Below, in pieces: positions 24,701 to 35,070 of a DNA stretch of 64,000 bases. The DNA comes from Cliona cf. orientalis (Eukaryota; Porifera; Demospongiae; Clionaida; Clionaidae). The notes under the pieces are model-generated. The model was not told the origin of the DNA. It saw only the letters and a list, made by a program, of their open reading frames with translations, and did no database searches. The stretch spans positions 30,652,159 through 30,716,158 of the forward strand of contig OZ005689.1 of NCBI GenBank assembly GCA_963930775.1, read 5' to 3'. The position numbers and the translations under genes are program-made. Position 1 is the first letter of the stretch, and each line of letters begins with the position of its first letter.

Positions 24701-24955
24701 CGATTGGCCATGTTTATACTAACAGGATGGCAAGATGATGACTTACCTCAGTTTAGTGAAATTAAGGATATCCTTATCACAAATTCCACACATTATTTGT
24801 TAGTGAGAATTTACACGACAATAGGAATTCATCGACACTTCCATAGTTACATAATTAAGGGAACTAATACAGAAGACATTCTACCATTGAATAAATTACA
24901 GGGATATCCTCCAATGGTTGGACGTTCTATAAACAGACAATATACATCACACTAA
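21716..24955 (+). pseudogene. CACTA (Tnp2-like) transposase gene B2 of element 2, frameshifted
   Basis: The start ATG is 21716. Exons are 21716-22386, 22441-22590, 22753-22926, 22982-23139, about 23199-23369, 23420-23795, about 23863-24124, 24263-about 24444, about 24515-24613 and about 24667-24955. The layout is that of B1: two zinc fingers (CYMCNSFRCS...H; CHVEHCPRAF...H), KFLLGLKERYRLSQAAVDF, LADTQ...GGFK...CRDCL, YGINYRSPLND...LPQDVMHLLLEG and RMEAKNSYFK. The same Asp, Asp, Glu triad is kept. Frameshifts lie between the zinc fingers (near 21815) and near 23225. Two introns appear to use GC donors (after 23139 and after about 24613). B2 has introns throughout the core where B1 has none. 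The gene pairs head to head with A2. Confidence 0.75.
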
Positions 24956-25007
24956 GAAGTCATGTCATAAAATCTTGAACATTGTACATCCTGTATTATT
25001 ATATAAT

Positions 25008-25385
25008 ACAAGTATAAAAACAATTGAATAAAATTGAAGAATGAAGTAGGGATGGCAGGATCAAAAAGTACACAAACAAGAGATAATTGCATCTACTATA
25101 CATCCCTACGCTTACTTTTCTCGACTACTGTGCACCTATTAATCATGGTTGATGTGTTTGTTGAGTGCAATATGTGGGAAACATTCGTGCAGGTTGTTCC
25201 CTAGTTGTCACGATGGTTCGAGTTTATCAGTTTTGATTCAATTGCATTACTACTGGTCATATTTGCACCCCTCAAAAAGCAAGCGTAGGGATGTATAGTA
25301 GATGCAATTATCTCTTGTTTGTGTACTTTTTGATCCTGCCATCCCTACTTCATTCTTCAATTTTATTCAATTGTTTTATACTTGT
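25008..25385. mobile_element. Foldback element with about 107-bp near-perfect arms
   Basis: Arms 25008-25119 and 25273-25385 are near-identical inverted copies, beginning ACAAGTATAAAAACAATTG and containing TAGGGATGGCAGGATCAAAA. The 150-bp loop is non-coding. It starts 53 bp after the B2 stop codon and may form part of its 3' UTR. Confidence 0.8.
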
Positions 25386-25669
25386 TTCTGTTCTTTTTTA
25401 TTGCACTTAGTGAAATTTATCAATGTCATCTTACATGGTTTGCTCACTATTTCTGATTAAGTGGAAGATGGGAGGTGCATAAAATTCTTTGCCACGCCCC
25501 TCATTAACTTGCGTTCATAATTATTATGACAATGAACAGGATGACCAAGAAGGCTCAGTGCTTTAGGTGGCCCAAGTAGTGATGAGACTTAACGCTTATG
25601 GAGAAAACGAAGTTATAAATTTTACTGTCGGCAGCAGCTAGCTACCCGGCATAATTTGTACGTTGTTAA

Positions 25670-27077
25670 GGTACCATTAAATTGCGTGGGCGTGAGGTGG
25701 GGATATGACACCTAAACCACATCAAAGTCATTAGTGAGGTGCATGTTGTGTAACCACGCCCTTTTAATTGCACAGGTCTCAGGGGTGTGGCTGCTAGAGC
25801 CGGAAGTGTTCATTTAATATCCTCCATGGACCGGAAGCCGAGCCGGAAGGGAGGGGCCAGGCCACGCCCAAAACAGCCCCACCCTCTTCCCCAAGGACCA
25901 CCATTCTCAATCAAGTGCCTACTAACCACCGGATGTCCACCGGAAGCCCACAATCAATCCCAATTAAAACACACAGCTTCCTCAAGGCCAAAACACACAC
26001 AAACACTTGGAGGCCGTTCTGCCACACCGCCCACACAAGAGCTCACCTCATTTCCTGTGTGGGCGGAGTGACAACACATCATCGCAACCACATCCGCTTC
26101 AAACCATCGTCAGCTTCCGTCCAGCCGTACAGGCCCCTCGATCGCACCGCCGTACAGTGCCTCATTAACAGACATGGCCTCACCTTTGACCTCCTGCCAC
26201 ACCCCCAAAGCCTCCTGGACGGGTTCAAAGGTCACCACCGCATCCGGGACACGCCCACCTATCGCCGCAGCCAAGTCCCCGGCCCCGATGTCCAAGCACT
26301 GGCCCGTGAAGCCACGCCCAATCGGAAGCAATAAAACCTGCATTAACGCACACGCACACACTCCACACAGTGCCAGGAACACGCCCACATGCTTAATTAG
26401 GCCTAATTAGCTTTTTTTTTTTTTTTTTTTTTTTTTCAAGCTAGCGTGCACACTAAGCAGAAAAAAAAATTGTCCAGAAAATCACATAATACACCTAGGA
26501 TGCACAGTAGAGCCATACAAAGCAAGTAAACAATCTATACTCCAATTTTGAGAAATTTTCTAAATAACGCACACCACGGGTATTCCCCGTTTTTCACGTA
26601 GCGCGTGGGCGGAAAACATTGCAAACGCATGGCTTCCCTATACAAACATATGGGAAAAGTTTAAAGGGCCGTAACTTTAATTCTAAGGCGTGAATCAAAA
26701 TTCCTAAAGGTCAAATCTCTAGATTTAATCCATTCTGCGTGCCCGTACAAAAATTATGTCCCCAAGTGCTCCCAATTCCCCCCTGAATTAATTATTTAAA
26801 ATATTGTTTTTTTTCTACTTAGTGTGTAATTAAGTCGTTGCGGTTAATAGTTAAGCAAGAATGCTTTGATCTTGCTTTGATGTGGGCAATTACCGGCCTT
26901 TTCTTCAGGGGCCACTTCCGGTCGCTAATTATACGCGCATAATCATCCCTGGCCGATTCTGGACACGCCCACCTTCGACCAAAAGCACTCGTATGGCCTC
27001 TTCGGCCACGCCCCTTCACGATGCGCTAATTGAATAAGCCATTCCTGACGCTCACGCCCACGCAATTAAATGGTACC
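25670..27077. mobile_element. TTAA-target DNA element, copy 1
   Basis: TTAA flanks both ends (25666-25669, 27078-27081). The termini are inverted GGTACCATTAAATTGCGTGG, continuing GCGTGAG, with one mismatch. TTAA targets are typical of piggyBac and Kolobok; the GGTACC start is not the CCC of most piggyBacs. Two frames survive in both copies of this element: a short one beginning near 27019 (GRRGHTSAFGRRWACPES) and overlapping frames at 25915-26334 (+) and 26110-26388 (-). It carries a nested MITE (26449-26826). The second copy is at 41178-42176, reversed. Confidence 0.75.
26449..26826. mobile_element. MITE nested in TTAA-element copy 1
   Basis: Ends are inverted CACACTAAGCAGAAAAAAAA and CACACTAAGTAGAAAAAAAA (read inward). 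The other copy of the host element lacks this 378-bp segment, with only a poly-A tract at the site, which confirms insertion. CACTA-like termini suggest a non-autonomous relative. Confidence 0.7.
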
Positions 27078-27081
27078 TTAA

Positions 27082-27856
27082 AATACCGCTGCTCGAGCCT
27101 TGCGCCTTCGTATCGCGATGGTATGATATCTATGATCGATCCAGCATAGCACTAGCGCTGCAAGCGCTAGCGAGTAGCTCGCTTATATGCCTAGCGCCTT
27201 ACCACTCCTCGAGCCTTGAACCTTCATATCCATGATCAGTCCAGCGCGCCGTTGCACGAGCTAGCGATGTACGAGCTAGTATCGCAGCTCGCCTAGGCGC
27301 TAGGGCCAGGCGCTGTCACATGACTTCACCATGGCAACATATTCCGAGCATGCGCATTATATCATAAAAATGGCGTATCAGACACACCCATTCGATAATG
27401 CGTCGTACACGCCCACTATTACGTCCTATCGAGATAACGACTAACTAGCGTGCCACTGCACTGCGCGCTACAAAATAGAGTGGATTTATACTCAAAGTAA
27501 GATGAGCGGTGGAGGCAGTCTTGAGCTAGCCCAAGAAACTAGAAAGAAAGAAAGAAGAAAGAAAGAATGAGAAATGGCCTATTTTTTTAACATCTGGTTC
27601 TGACGTGTACAACTGTTTTGATGAATGTTCTTGGTCTTGTTAGATGCACAATTTGCTGGAGATTCTGTTTTTCACACTTAGAAATTTCACAAAATTACCG
27701 ATTTTGAGATATTTGGGTATTTGTAATGTATTACATATATGGCATATCCGGGCCATCCCTACTTATAGAGTCTACCGATTCTATGATTATGCTACATAAA
27801 GGTCAAGGGTCATGCATATAATCAATAATTATTGTTGGTGAGCTTGAATTAGAAAG
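27082..27856. other. GC-rich non-coding stretch with short inverted words, promoter-like
   Basis: 27090-27340 repeats GCTCGAGCCTT, CTAGCG, GAGCTAGC and GCGCTAG words in both orientations. A short frame starts at ATG 27502 (MSGGGSLELAQETRKKE, 22 codons) and ends in a GAAA-rich run. It precedes the small gene at 27857. No known element ends were found. Confidence 0.35.
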
Positions 27857-28129
27857 ATGGCAGATAACCAGAATTGGGAAGAATCGATGTCAGAGCAGGA
27901 CAATGATGATAGCATGGATGGCACCTTTGGAGTTATTAATGGTGTATTCATTAGAAAAGTTCCAATGACATTGGTTGTGTACCCCGAAATTGTAGATCAA
28001 ATTAAACAACTTATTCGTGCTTTGGAACATGTATACGAATTGGGAGTTAGAAGGGGGATGATTATGAAGGAAAATGCAGCCTCCTCCAATATCAGTACGT
28101 ATTCAACATCCAACAACGACAACATCTGA
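27857..28129 (+). CDS. Small hypothetical protein, 90 aa
   Basis: ATG 27857 sits in a good context and opens a 90-codon frame ending at TGA. The N-terminus is acidic and Asn/Gln-rich (DNQNWEESMSEQDNDDSMDG). A predicted helical segment follows (VVYPEIVDQIKQLIRALEHVYELGV), then a Ser/Asn-rich tail. I recognise no family. It lies inside element 2 between two nested insertions and may be either a passenger gene or part of one of them. There is no homologue elsewhere in the window. Confidence 0.35.
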   Translation: MADNQNWEESMSEQDNDDSMDGTFGVINGVFIRKVPMTLVVYPEIVDQIKQLIRALEHVYELGVRRGMIMKENAASSNISTYSTSNNDNI

Positions 28130-28387
28130 AATCCTGAATCATGAACAATGGCTATGTACTGCCTAGGATTTGAACCATGGTATGACTTAATTTTCTCAAT
28201 CATAATTGTAGCTAGCTACACTCATCACACAGCAACTATTATTATGCGTGTACTTGATCATAACAATCATTATTATGCTGCCTACTTAGTATGTATATAT
28301 ATTATGTTCATGGTTCTTTCTATCCAACCAGGGCAGGAATCGCAAGAAACTATGCTAGATTCACAACTTCTCAGTTTTGACTGCCAA

Positions 28388-28428
28388 CAAGTTTCGATCA
28401 CCATATCGCGATCTTCGTCAGGGCAAAT
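28388..28428 (-). ncRNA. Hammerhead-ribozyme-like motif, left arm
   Basis: On the minus strand CTGACGA, a 6-bp stem GATCGC/GGTGATC (one G-T pair) and GAAAC occur in hammerhead order. An extra A after CTGACGA departs from the strict core. Penelope-like elements are known to carry hammerheads in their terminal copies. Confidence 0.4.
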
Positions 28429-28492
28429 ACATGCACAATACACAATGTACTAAAATCAGTTCTTAAATAGTCACTGTCCGCGAGGGGTGTGG

Positions 28493-28864
28493 CTACGGTG
28501 GGGCGTCGGCCTGGGTGGTGGTGGCCGTAGCGTGTGACGTCCGACGCGTCCGGAGGGTGGGCGTCGGTCTTCTGATGTTTGGGGGCGGGGTTGATGGGGG
28601 GTGTGGTCTTCGACGTTGAGGTCCTCGGCCCTCTATCGCCTCTCGTCCTCTCCGGTGGCCGCCTTTCTCGGAGTTCTTTATAGCGTTTAGCCATAGGGGG
28701 GATAGATCTTTGCCCTCGTCCCTGTTCATCTGGCATCCAGGAGGGGCAAGCTTGATGTATAGGGCCTCTTTCGTTTGTCGTTCTCTTAGGTCACTGGCTG
28801 TGTCTAGGATCGTGACCTGATCCCATTCTATGATGTGTCCATCCTTCCATGCATGTTCAGCCAC
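28493..28864 (-). pseudogene. Penelope-like GIY-YIG endonuclease C-terminal fragment
   Basis: The minus-strand frame starts AEHAWKDGHIIEWDQVTILD and continues to NREEG-like MNRDEGKDLSPLWLNAIK. This is the tail of GIY-YIG endonuclease domains attached to Penelope-type reverse transcriptases. The following Arg/Pro/Thr-rich stretch is also read from the opposite arm (28849-29070, +), because the arms are inverted copies. No reverse transcriptase is present, so this is a 5'-truncated remnant. Confidence 0.55.
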
Positions 28865-29134
28865 CGCCGATTTCCCCTATGGCTAAACGCTATAAAGAAC
28901 TCCGAGAAAGGCGGCCACCGGAGAGGACGAGAGGCGATAGAGGGTCAACGTTGAAGACCACACCCCCCATCAACCCTGCCCCAAACATCAGAAGACCGAC
29001 GCCCACCCTCCGGACGCGTCGGACGTCACACGCTACGGCCACCACCACCCAGGCCGACGCCCCACCGTAGCCACACCCCTCGCGGACAGTGACTATTTAA
29101 GAACTGATTTTAGTACATTGTGTATTGTGCATGT

Positions 29135-29180
29135 ATTTGCCCTGACGAAGATCGCGATACGGCGATCGAAACTTGTTGGC
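29135..29180 (+). ncRNA. Hammerhead-ribozyme-like motif, right arm
   Basis: CTGACGA (29142-29148), stem GATCGC/GCGATC (29150-29155 with 29162-29167) and GAAA (29168-29171) follow hammerhead order. The stem is kept in the opposite arm despite base changes. One additional A lies between the core and the stem. Activity is not shown. Confidence 0.4.
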
Positions 29181-29274
29181 AGTCAAAACTGAGAAGTTGT
29201 GAATCTAGCATAGTTTCTTGCGATTCCTGCCCTGGTTGGATAGAAAGAACCATGAACATAATGTTAAACAACCA

Positions 29275-29512
29275 ACCAAGAACCTCACTTAGAAATTACC
29301 GATATTGATATCTTACAAAATTATGTTTGTACTTTTGACAAATCATTGTTAACATAACATATATGAATGCTGATATTACTGATAAGATACGTTTCTTTGA
29401 CAAGTAGTATGTTACTTCAAAGTTCCATTGTGACACTAACAGAAGGTATGTGTGTATAACAGATTGTTATGGCGACAAATTATGTTATATTAACAAATGC
29501 ATATTTACAGTG
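29275..29512. repeat. Right subterminal word array of element 2
   Basis: TTGTTA/TAACAA-type words recur in both orientations (TTGACAA, TTGTTAACATAACA, TGTTAC, CTAACAG, ATAACAG, TTGTTATGGCGACAA, TTAACAAA), ending in TTTACAGTG. They match the left array at 17509-17900. Confidence 0.7.
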
Positions 29513-30272
29513 TATGGTATGGCAGGGCTGCTTGTCACATGTGCATAGGGCATGCAAGCGTGCAGCCAGCAGCTTTAAAAACTCACTCAAACGTAACAAA
29601 GAGTGAAGTTAGTGAAGTCTCAGACAGAGCTTGAGGAGGAACTACAGTATCTTGTGTTTGCCCCGCCTCACCCTCCACTCAATGTTTTATTTTTATTTAT
29701 TTTTTATTTTTCTCCGTCAAGTTATCTTGACGTGATTAGCCTGGTAGGATATTGGGTGCAGGGAAGTGGTGCCACTTCCCCCTTTTTATTTCGGGAACCC
29801 CAAGCCTTTGTGTGAAGGTTTTTGCTGCGGCAAGATTGAGGATGATATCCGTCAAGCGTCTATCCTCTAGCCAACAGTCTTGCCAGTTCATATGCAGCTA
29901 ATGGGGAGCCTAGGCACCCAGCTGACTACCTGGGCTTCCTGCAAACAACAACTCTGGTTAGCTGCCTAGCCAGCAGACTTAAACTTCTATGACAATTGGG
30001 AAAGGATAGGCAAGCAATTAATTACAGCACACATGGACACCCATAATCACTTCCGACCACATGCAGTCACTGAGCCCACAGCCAGCAGTGAGTAACTTGA
30101 ATTTAGCTACTGGTCAATTAGCTATGCCGCCCCCGAGTCTAGTAGCTAGGTATATACCTCTTTTGCAAGGTGGTCCTTGCATAAAATCGTTATGCCTTGG
30201 ACTTTCAACCTGTGTAGTGTATAAAAAAGTTTATTCATATGATTAAAATTCCGACGTCACAGGTTAGCTGAC
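29513..30272. other. Intergenic, no gene seen
   Basis: Mixed sequence with a short T-rich run near 29690. No exon or element termini are convincing. It separates element 2 from the 3' end of the minus-strand surface-protein gene. Confidence 0.35.
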
Positions 30273-31426
30273 CTACCTTCTTTTCTTTTATCTTTTGTAA
30301 CAAGTGTGTACTTGCATGTGAGGTCTACAATTGGCCACCACCAGCAGTTTTTCTTAATTCCCTTCATGAGAGCTATTGAGAAAGGTTCCAATTTTGCAAA
30401 CCAGTGGTGCACCTACGTTATAATTAGTGTTAATTTTGCCGCATTAATTTATAATCATGAATAAAATACCTTCCGACGAAGGAGTTTGAACTTTAAGGCA
30501 GCAGCAATTAGAAAGACAAAGAGAATAAGCGTAAGTAGGGATAGTAAAGCAACAACAGCAAGAAGAATGTGCCAGCCATGGTTGCACTGGACTGTTCCAT
30601 CATAAAACCACACCTAGAAATTGCAGTTTAGCAGATATAGTTATCACTAAAGCAGATGCCATGAACACACATGACACAAATGCATGATTATGATTATGCT
30701 ACTTAGCATTGAAGACAAAGCTCACCCTGGTTCCAATAAGCCTAGGACAGAGAAGAAGAGACACAGAGGTGCGAACTGACATGATGTACATCAGCTGGAT
30801 AATTGTCCACACTCCATACCAGTACTTGGAATGAGGGTGCCTATTAAAGGATGTGATAGTAAATTTTATACGATGAAATACTGCATTCCGATTACCTAAA
30901 TCTGACAGCAAATGGCTCTACAATGAGTGCGATCAGAGGGGCAACGTATCGCAGTCCATGGGACTCCAATGAGGTCATTCCCTTGTGAAAGCTGAAGTCG
31001 TATGGTATGTAGAGACCAAGTGCACTTCCAATGAATAGCATCTGCTTATATAGTTGTGCACAGCATGATAATTAGCATCACACATGAATTAGATACTAAC
31101 AGGATCTGTTTTTAACTTGAAGCTTTGGGGGAGGAATTCAACAGCAATAGGTGAAATTTGTACATAGAAGATGAGTCCTCGTAAAACAGTCGGCAGGTGA
31201 ACACCACGCTTGACAATAGCAACAAGGAGAGGAACCAGTACGACCACTAATATATTATTATTATGAATCTATACGTCAAGAATGGAGCTAAATAAGTTAC
31301 TCAGTACAGTCGCTCACAGTAAATGAGAAAGATCCAAAAACTGTGGCAGTTTGTCGCTGAATGAACGGCAGTGGTTGGTGAGCAGTCCCACTCCTCCGCC
31401 TTCATTGCACTTCCCACAGAACATAC
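30273..31426 (-). CDS. GCC2/GCC3-type multipass surface protein, C-terminal exons
   Basis: Six minus-strand exons fit in phase: 31318-31426, 31101-31246, 30896-31041, 30726-30840, 30470-30613 and 30273-30412. The first gives GMFCGKCNEGGGVGLLTNHC, the end of an extracellular Cys-rich module. The others contain hydrophobic segments (VVVLVPLLVAIV, LLAVVALLSLLTLILFVFLIAAAL and others) and YWYGVWTIIQLMYI. This arrangement, a Cys-rich ectodomain followed by several membrane passes, belongs to a large sponge/cnidarian surface-protein family of unknown function. No stop codon was located at the left end; the final exon may lie below 30273. The next upstream exon is present but inverted (31609-31761), so the gene is probably broken. 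Confidence 0.6.
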
Positions 31427-31608
31427 CTAAAGCAACGTTACATTTCAGCCTAAAGTCCGGCTCCGGCTCCGAAATAAGAACACGGAATCCGATCCGGTCC
31501 CGAATTAAACTTACGGATCCGTAATGATAACACGGATTCTGCTCTCAGGTGTACGCACCGACTACGTACTTGTTTCATTGGTGCCCCATCAGAGCATAGC
31601 ATCTACAA

Positions 31609-31761
31609 TTGCAAATCAGTGCTACAGTTAGGTGGTCAACGCTGGATAGGAAGCTTGTGACTCACGTTTGTCCCCCAGGCTACTGTGATTGTGAGCAAAG
31701 CTTTCAGAATGGAAATGATGATGTTGGATGCCGTCTCGAGTACAGTGACTCATCTGCAATA
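31609..31761 (+). pseudogene. Inverted upstream exon of the surface-protein gene
   Basis: On the plus strand this reads VCPPGYCDCEQSF...GCRLEYSDSSAICDKTRTG and stops at a GT donor. The family order is CxxxRTG followed by the LCGKC-type exon, and the phase (one leftover base) matches the minus-strand exon 31318-31426 exactly. It therefore appears to be the neighbouring exon in flipped orientation. CCGGATCCGG/CCGGCTCCGG-rich stretches flank it on both sides (31455-31530, 31815-31870). Confidence 0.6.
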
Positions 31762-32324
31762 TGTGATAAAACAAGAACTGGTATAGCTGTAAATAAATTA
31801 CGTACAGTGCTGCACGACAAAACCGGATCCGGAACCGGATCCGCAGTTTATTCAGGAGCCGGAACCGTACACGAAAAACTGACGTTCATATTTAACCGAT
31901 TATACGCAAGGTACGCGGCGCGCGCGCGTTCTATTACAGCAGAATTAATTTCGTACGGACAGTAATTTTTGAAGACCATATGACAAAAGCAGTCATAACC
32001 GCCTTGGGGAGCAGTTTTTGTCCGAAGACGTAGCCATCGTTACAAAGGACGATCGATGGACTCTTCATTGGTACCTAATTCGATCGTGATCGCCATTTCT
32101 CGAGTGGAGATCGATCATTTTTGTTTCAGGTAAGCGTTGCATGCGTAGATTCATAGAGTAGGTAGGGACCGTAAGAGTCCATAGTTAGTTGATGGCCCTA
32201 GTAGTAGGCTCTAGAGCCTACCACGGGCGAGTAAATTCATGATAAAAGTTTGCATGGGGTGTCATACAAGAGTAGTAGACATAAAATAATTATTAACACT
32301 AAGCTAATCTTGTTCTGGCAGGTG

Positions 32325-35070
32325 CTAAGCATGCCACAGCATAAAACAATCAGTGTGTCGCTCTCCCGTATGGCAGAGCCATAGCTGACACTCGTGGCAG
32401 TACCAGGAGGTGTAGGTGCTCCTTTTGCTCCTGCTGTAGCACCTGTGACATCGGGCCCGCTTGTGCTTGGCCTTCTTGGTTGGATCTTCCTCTGCGATGG
32501 TGATGGGATAGTGGCGGAGAGGAAGAGTGCGTATCACGCCAACAGCACCCCGACCAACCCTTTGTCGACTACAGTAGTCTCCAATGAGTTCAGTTGCCAG
32601 CTGCAGCCGGAACGCCTTGATCGTCCTGAATGGTACACTGCCACAGTAGCCCTTCTGGAGAATGTAGGCGTTGGTGACAGCGACGTCGAACAGAAAATAA
32701 AAAATATACTTATAAAATTTTCTGCACTTTGTTGGGCAACTATAGTAGCCTCGAATCTGGTCACCCCTGTCAACTCCGCCCATGAACTGATTATAATCAA
32801 TGATGGACAGTGGACAAGGAACAGTTATCCTTGTACCATCCTTCTGCCGACGGAGTACAGTGCCCATCTCTGGTTGAGTGGTGGTAGACATGACTGTCAC
32901 AACCTTCCTGTCCATCCAGGAGCTGGCGCAGACATTACCCTTCTGGACAGTGAGGGTGTCACCTCTACATTATGCATTTAGGTAAATGTGTGCATTACAC
33001 AGGACGATGTTATTATAAAGAAGTGGAGTGAACTTGCCTAGTTATACATTGTATTGCGTGCACTTACCCCTGTGCCGTTTACCTACCTACCTACATGTAT
33101 TCTACACATGCACTACTCTCCCCTCCCCCACCCCCCCACACACACACACAGATATGCATACATTATTGACTATCAGTTCTCTCTACAATGTGTTTGTATA
33201 TAGTTTTGTATACATGCATGCACACACACATTCATGCACATGTAAATTTACTATTCAGCTGATTCATTCATTCTTATGAGCGTTCCACACTGTCCTTTAC
33301 ATGCATAAATTATTTCGTATTCACACTACCTGTCGGGCGTTTTTACAGGTAAGCACATTGCTCATTTTAGACACACATGCACACCCCCCTCACATACACA
33401 TACACACGCACACGTGCATTCATGACCCCCCCCCCCCACATACGCACACGTGCATGCATGACCCCCCCCCCACATACACATACACACGCACACGTGCATG
33501 CATGACCCCCTCCCACATATACACACGCACACGTGACGTGCATGCATGACCCCCCCCTCACATAGCTACACACGCACACATGCATGCATGCACCCCTCCT
33601 CACATACACATGCATGCACATAAACAGGCACACTCGTCTTTAGGTACATCTGTTTGTTATGTTGTACAGTCTGTCCATGTACACGCATACACACAGGTTC
33701 GTTCGTGCACATCTAAATTAATTTTTCCATTCAGGTATGCTGCTTATTCATTCATACATTCTTACAATCTTTCCATACTTGCTTCTACGTATGTATACAC
33801 ATGACAGGTTATTCCGTGTTCACACTACCTGTCACAGGGATTTATAGGTACGTTGTATTCTCTATATTTGTACACACCCACACACATGCCTTACACAACC
33901 ACTTATACATGTATGCACACACACCTATTCTTGAGATTTGCCTTCTTGAGCAGGTCTGGAAAGCCCTTTCTGTCTTTCCTGGCTGTACCACATGAGTGGG
34001 TCTGATCTTTTTCGAGATCCTCCAGGAGACCGAGACTAGTAAAATAGTTGTCAAAGTAGACATGATGGTGTTTGCCTTTTAGATCGGAGGTAAGTGTCTT
34101 GACAACTCGTGCTCCTAGCCCATGCTCGGTACTGTTCCCCTTCTTTCCCGTGTAGATCTCAAAACGAGAAAAGTAGCCATTGCTGCTGTTGGTAGCCACC
34201 CACACCTTGATGCCACGCTTTGTTGGTTTGAGTGGCATGTATTGTTTCAGGGACTACCTGCCCTGAAACTTAATCATGGCCTCATCGACGGCGACATCGC
34301 GGTGAGGCTGGTAAACATCGGCAAACTTTGTCGAGAGGTGATCAATGAGTGGTCGCACCTTACCAAGTCGATCATGGCCCTCCTCTCCACGTGGTACTAA
34401 CGTTTCGTTATCTACGAAATGGAGATATCGGGAGACTTCACGGAACCTATCTCGAGAGATTCGATCTGCTACAGGAGCATACCTGAGGCGAGGATCTTTG
34501 GACCAGTAATTGTCCAGGGATGGAAGATGGTTTATCCCCATAAGAATACTGAATCCCAGAAACGCTTTGAACTCCTCGACAGTGATCTTCGTCCATCTAT
34601 CATACTTATCTGGGCCCATGACAACTTTAGCGTATTCATTACTTTGCTTCACTATTTCCTCCATTAGGTCAGGTGTGAAAAATAAGTCGAAGACTTCCAT
34701 AGGGTGTTCAGAGATGTCTTCAATCGGACCAGTTGGAGAAGTGAATGACTGAATTGGAATACGTGTCGTGGTAGATGTCCAAGTTGTGGAGCCAGGGGAG
34801 CCTGAGGAGTCCGAGCCAGAGGAGTCAGGGGAGCTAGGAGAGCTAGGAGAGGCAGAAGCGCTGGACGATTCAGGGGAGCCTGCATTGGGAGATGGATTTG
34901 GACCGGAGTCAAGGTCATCCTTGAGCTCATCCAAGTCGTTTCCCTCCAGGTCACTAAACTCATCGTCACTGCCATCCATGACAGGCTCATCTGGATCATC
35001 AAAGTAGTCATCATCATAGTCCTCATCACTATCACAGTGCAGTAGCACCTCCTGAAGCGTCAAGCGGGCC
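32325..35070 (-). pseudogene. piggyBac-type transposase (PGBD4-like), one in-frame stop
   Basis: The coding parts are 34254-35070 with 33930-34253, then 32325-32960. The N-terminus is acidic (DSDEDYDDDYFDDPDE) and Ser/Pro-rich. The DDE_Tnp_1_7 core shows the three catalytic Asp in AVDEAMIKF, VYFDNYFTS and FMGGVDRGD. The C-terminus is a Cys-rich zinc module (CHRCYS...CHECQLWLC...H). A single TAG at 34254-34256 interrupts FQGR and SLKQYMPL. A 1-kb segment with a GT donor after AATAG and an acceptor at ATGTAG fits an intron in phase and is made almost wholly of microsatellite. The enzyme family cuts and reseals at TTAA. The start lies at or upstream of 35070; an exon may be missing. No terminal repeats were identified. 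Confidence 0.75.
33050..33900. repeat. CA/TG microsatellite-rich intron of the piggyBac gene
   Basis: CACACA, CATGCATG and C-run (CCCCCCC) blocks alternate, with ACACGCACACGTGCATGCAT repeated about five times at 33390-33550. Long frames here are artefacts of the repeat. Confidence 0.8.

Larger units (their letters stand above)
28303..29263. mobile_element. Penelope-like element remnant in inverted-repeat form
   Basis: Two arms of about 390 bp (28303-28693 and 28874-29263) are near-identical inverted copies. They begin at TTATGTTCATGGTTCTTTC and run through CACTGTCCGCGAGGGGTGTG. The centre encodes the end of a GIY-YIG-type endonuclease (see 28493-28864). Penelope-like elements commonly carry partial terminal copies in inverted or direct orientation, and this unit fits that habit. 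Confidence 0.6.
17509..29512. mobile_element. CACTA-like DNA transposon, element 2 (12.0 kb with nested insertions)
   Basis: The left end is CACTGTAAGAAACTTTTTGT. The right end, read inward, is CACTGTAAATATGCATTTGT. Both share CACTGTAA, then 7 variable bases, then TTTGTTAA. TA flanks both sides (17507-17508, 29513-29514). The interior holds SAM gene A2 (-) and transposase-like gene B2 (+) head to head. To the right lies about 4 kb of later insertions: a foldback element, a TTAA-type element with its own nested MITE, and a Penelope-like remnant. TTGTTA/TAACAA arrays lie at both ends. The CACTG/CAGTG termini, short duplication and subterminal arrays are classical for the CACTA (EnSpm) superfamily. 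Confidence 0.75.

Noticed and set aside
33301..33633. Several long frames in the CA-rich stretch
   Set aside because: They are translations of microsatellite (His/Thr or Val/Cys runs) within an intron.
34664..35035. Frames overlapping the acidic start of the piggyBac gene
   Set aside because: Shadow frames of a GAT/GAC-rich coding region; they lack any domain.
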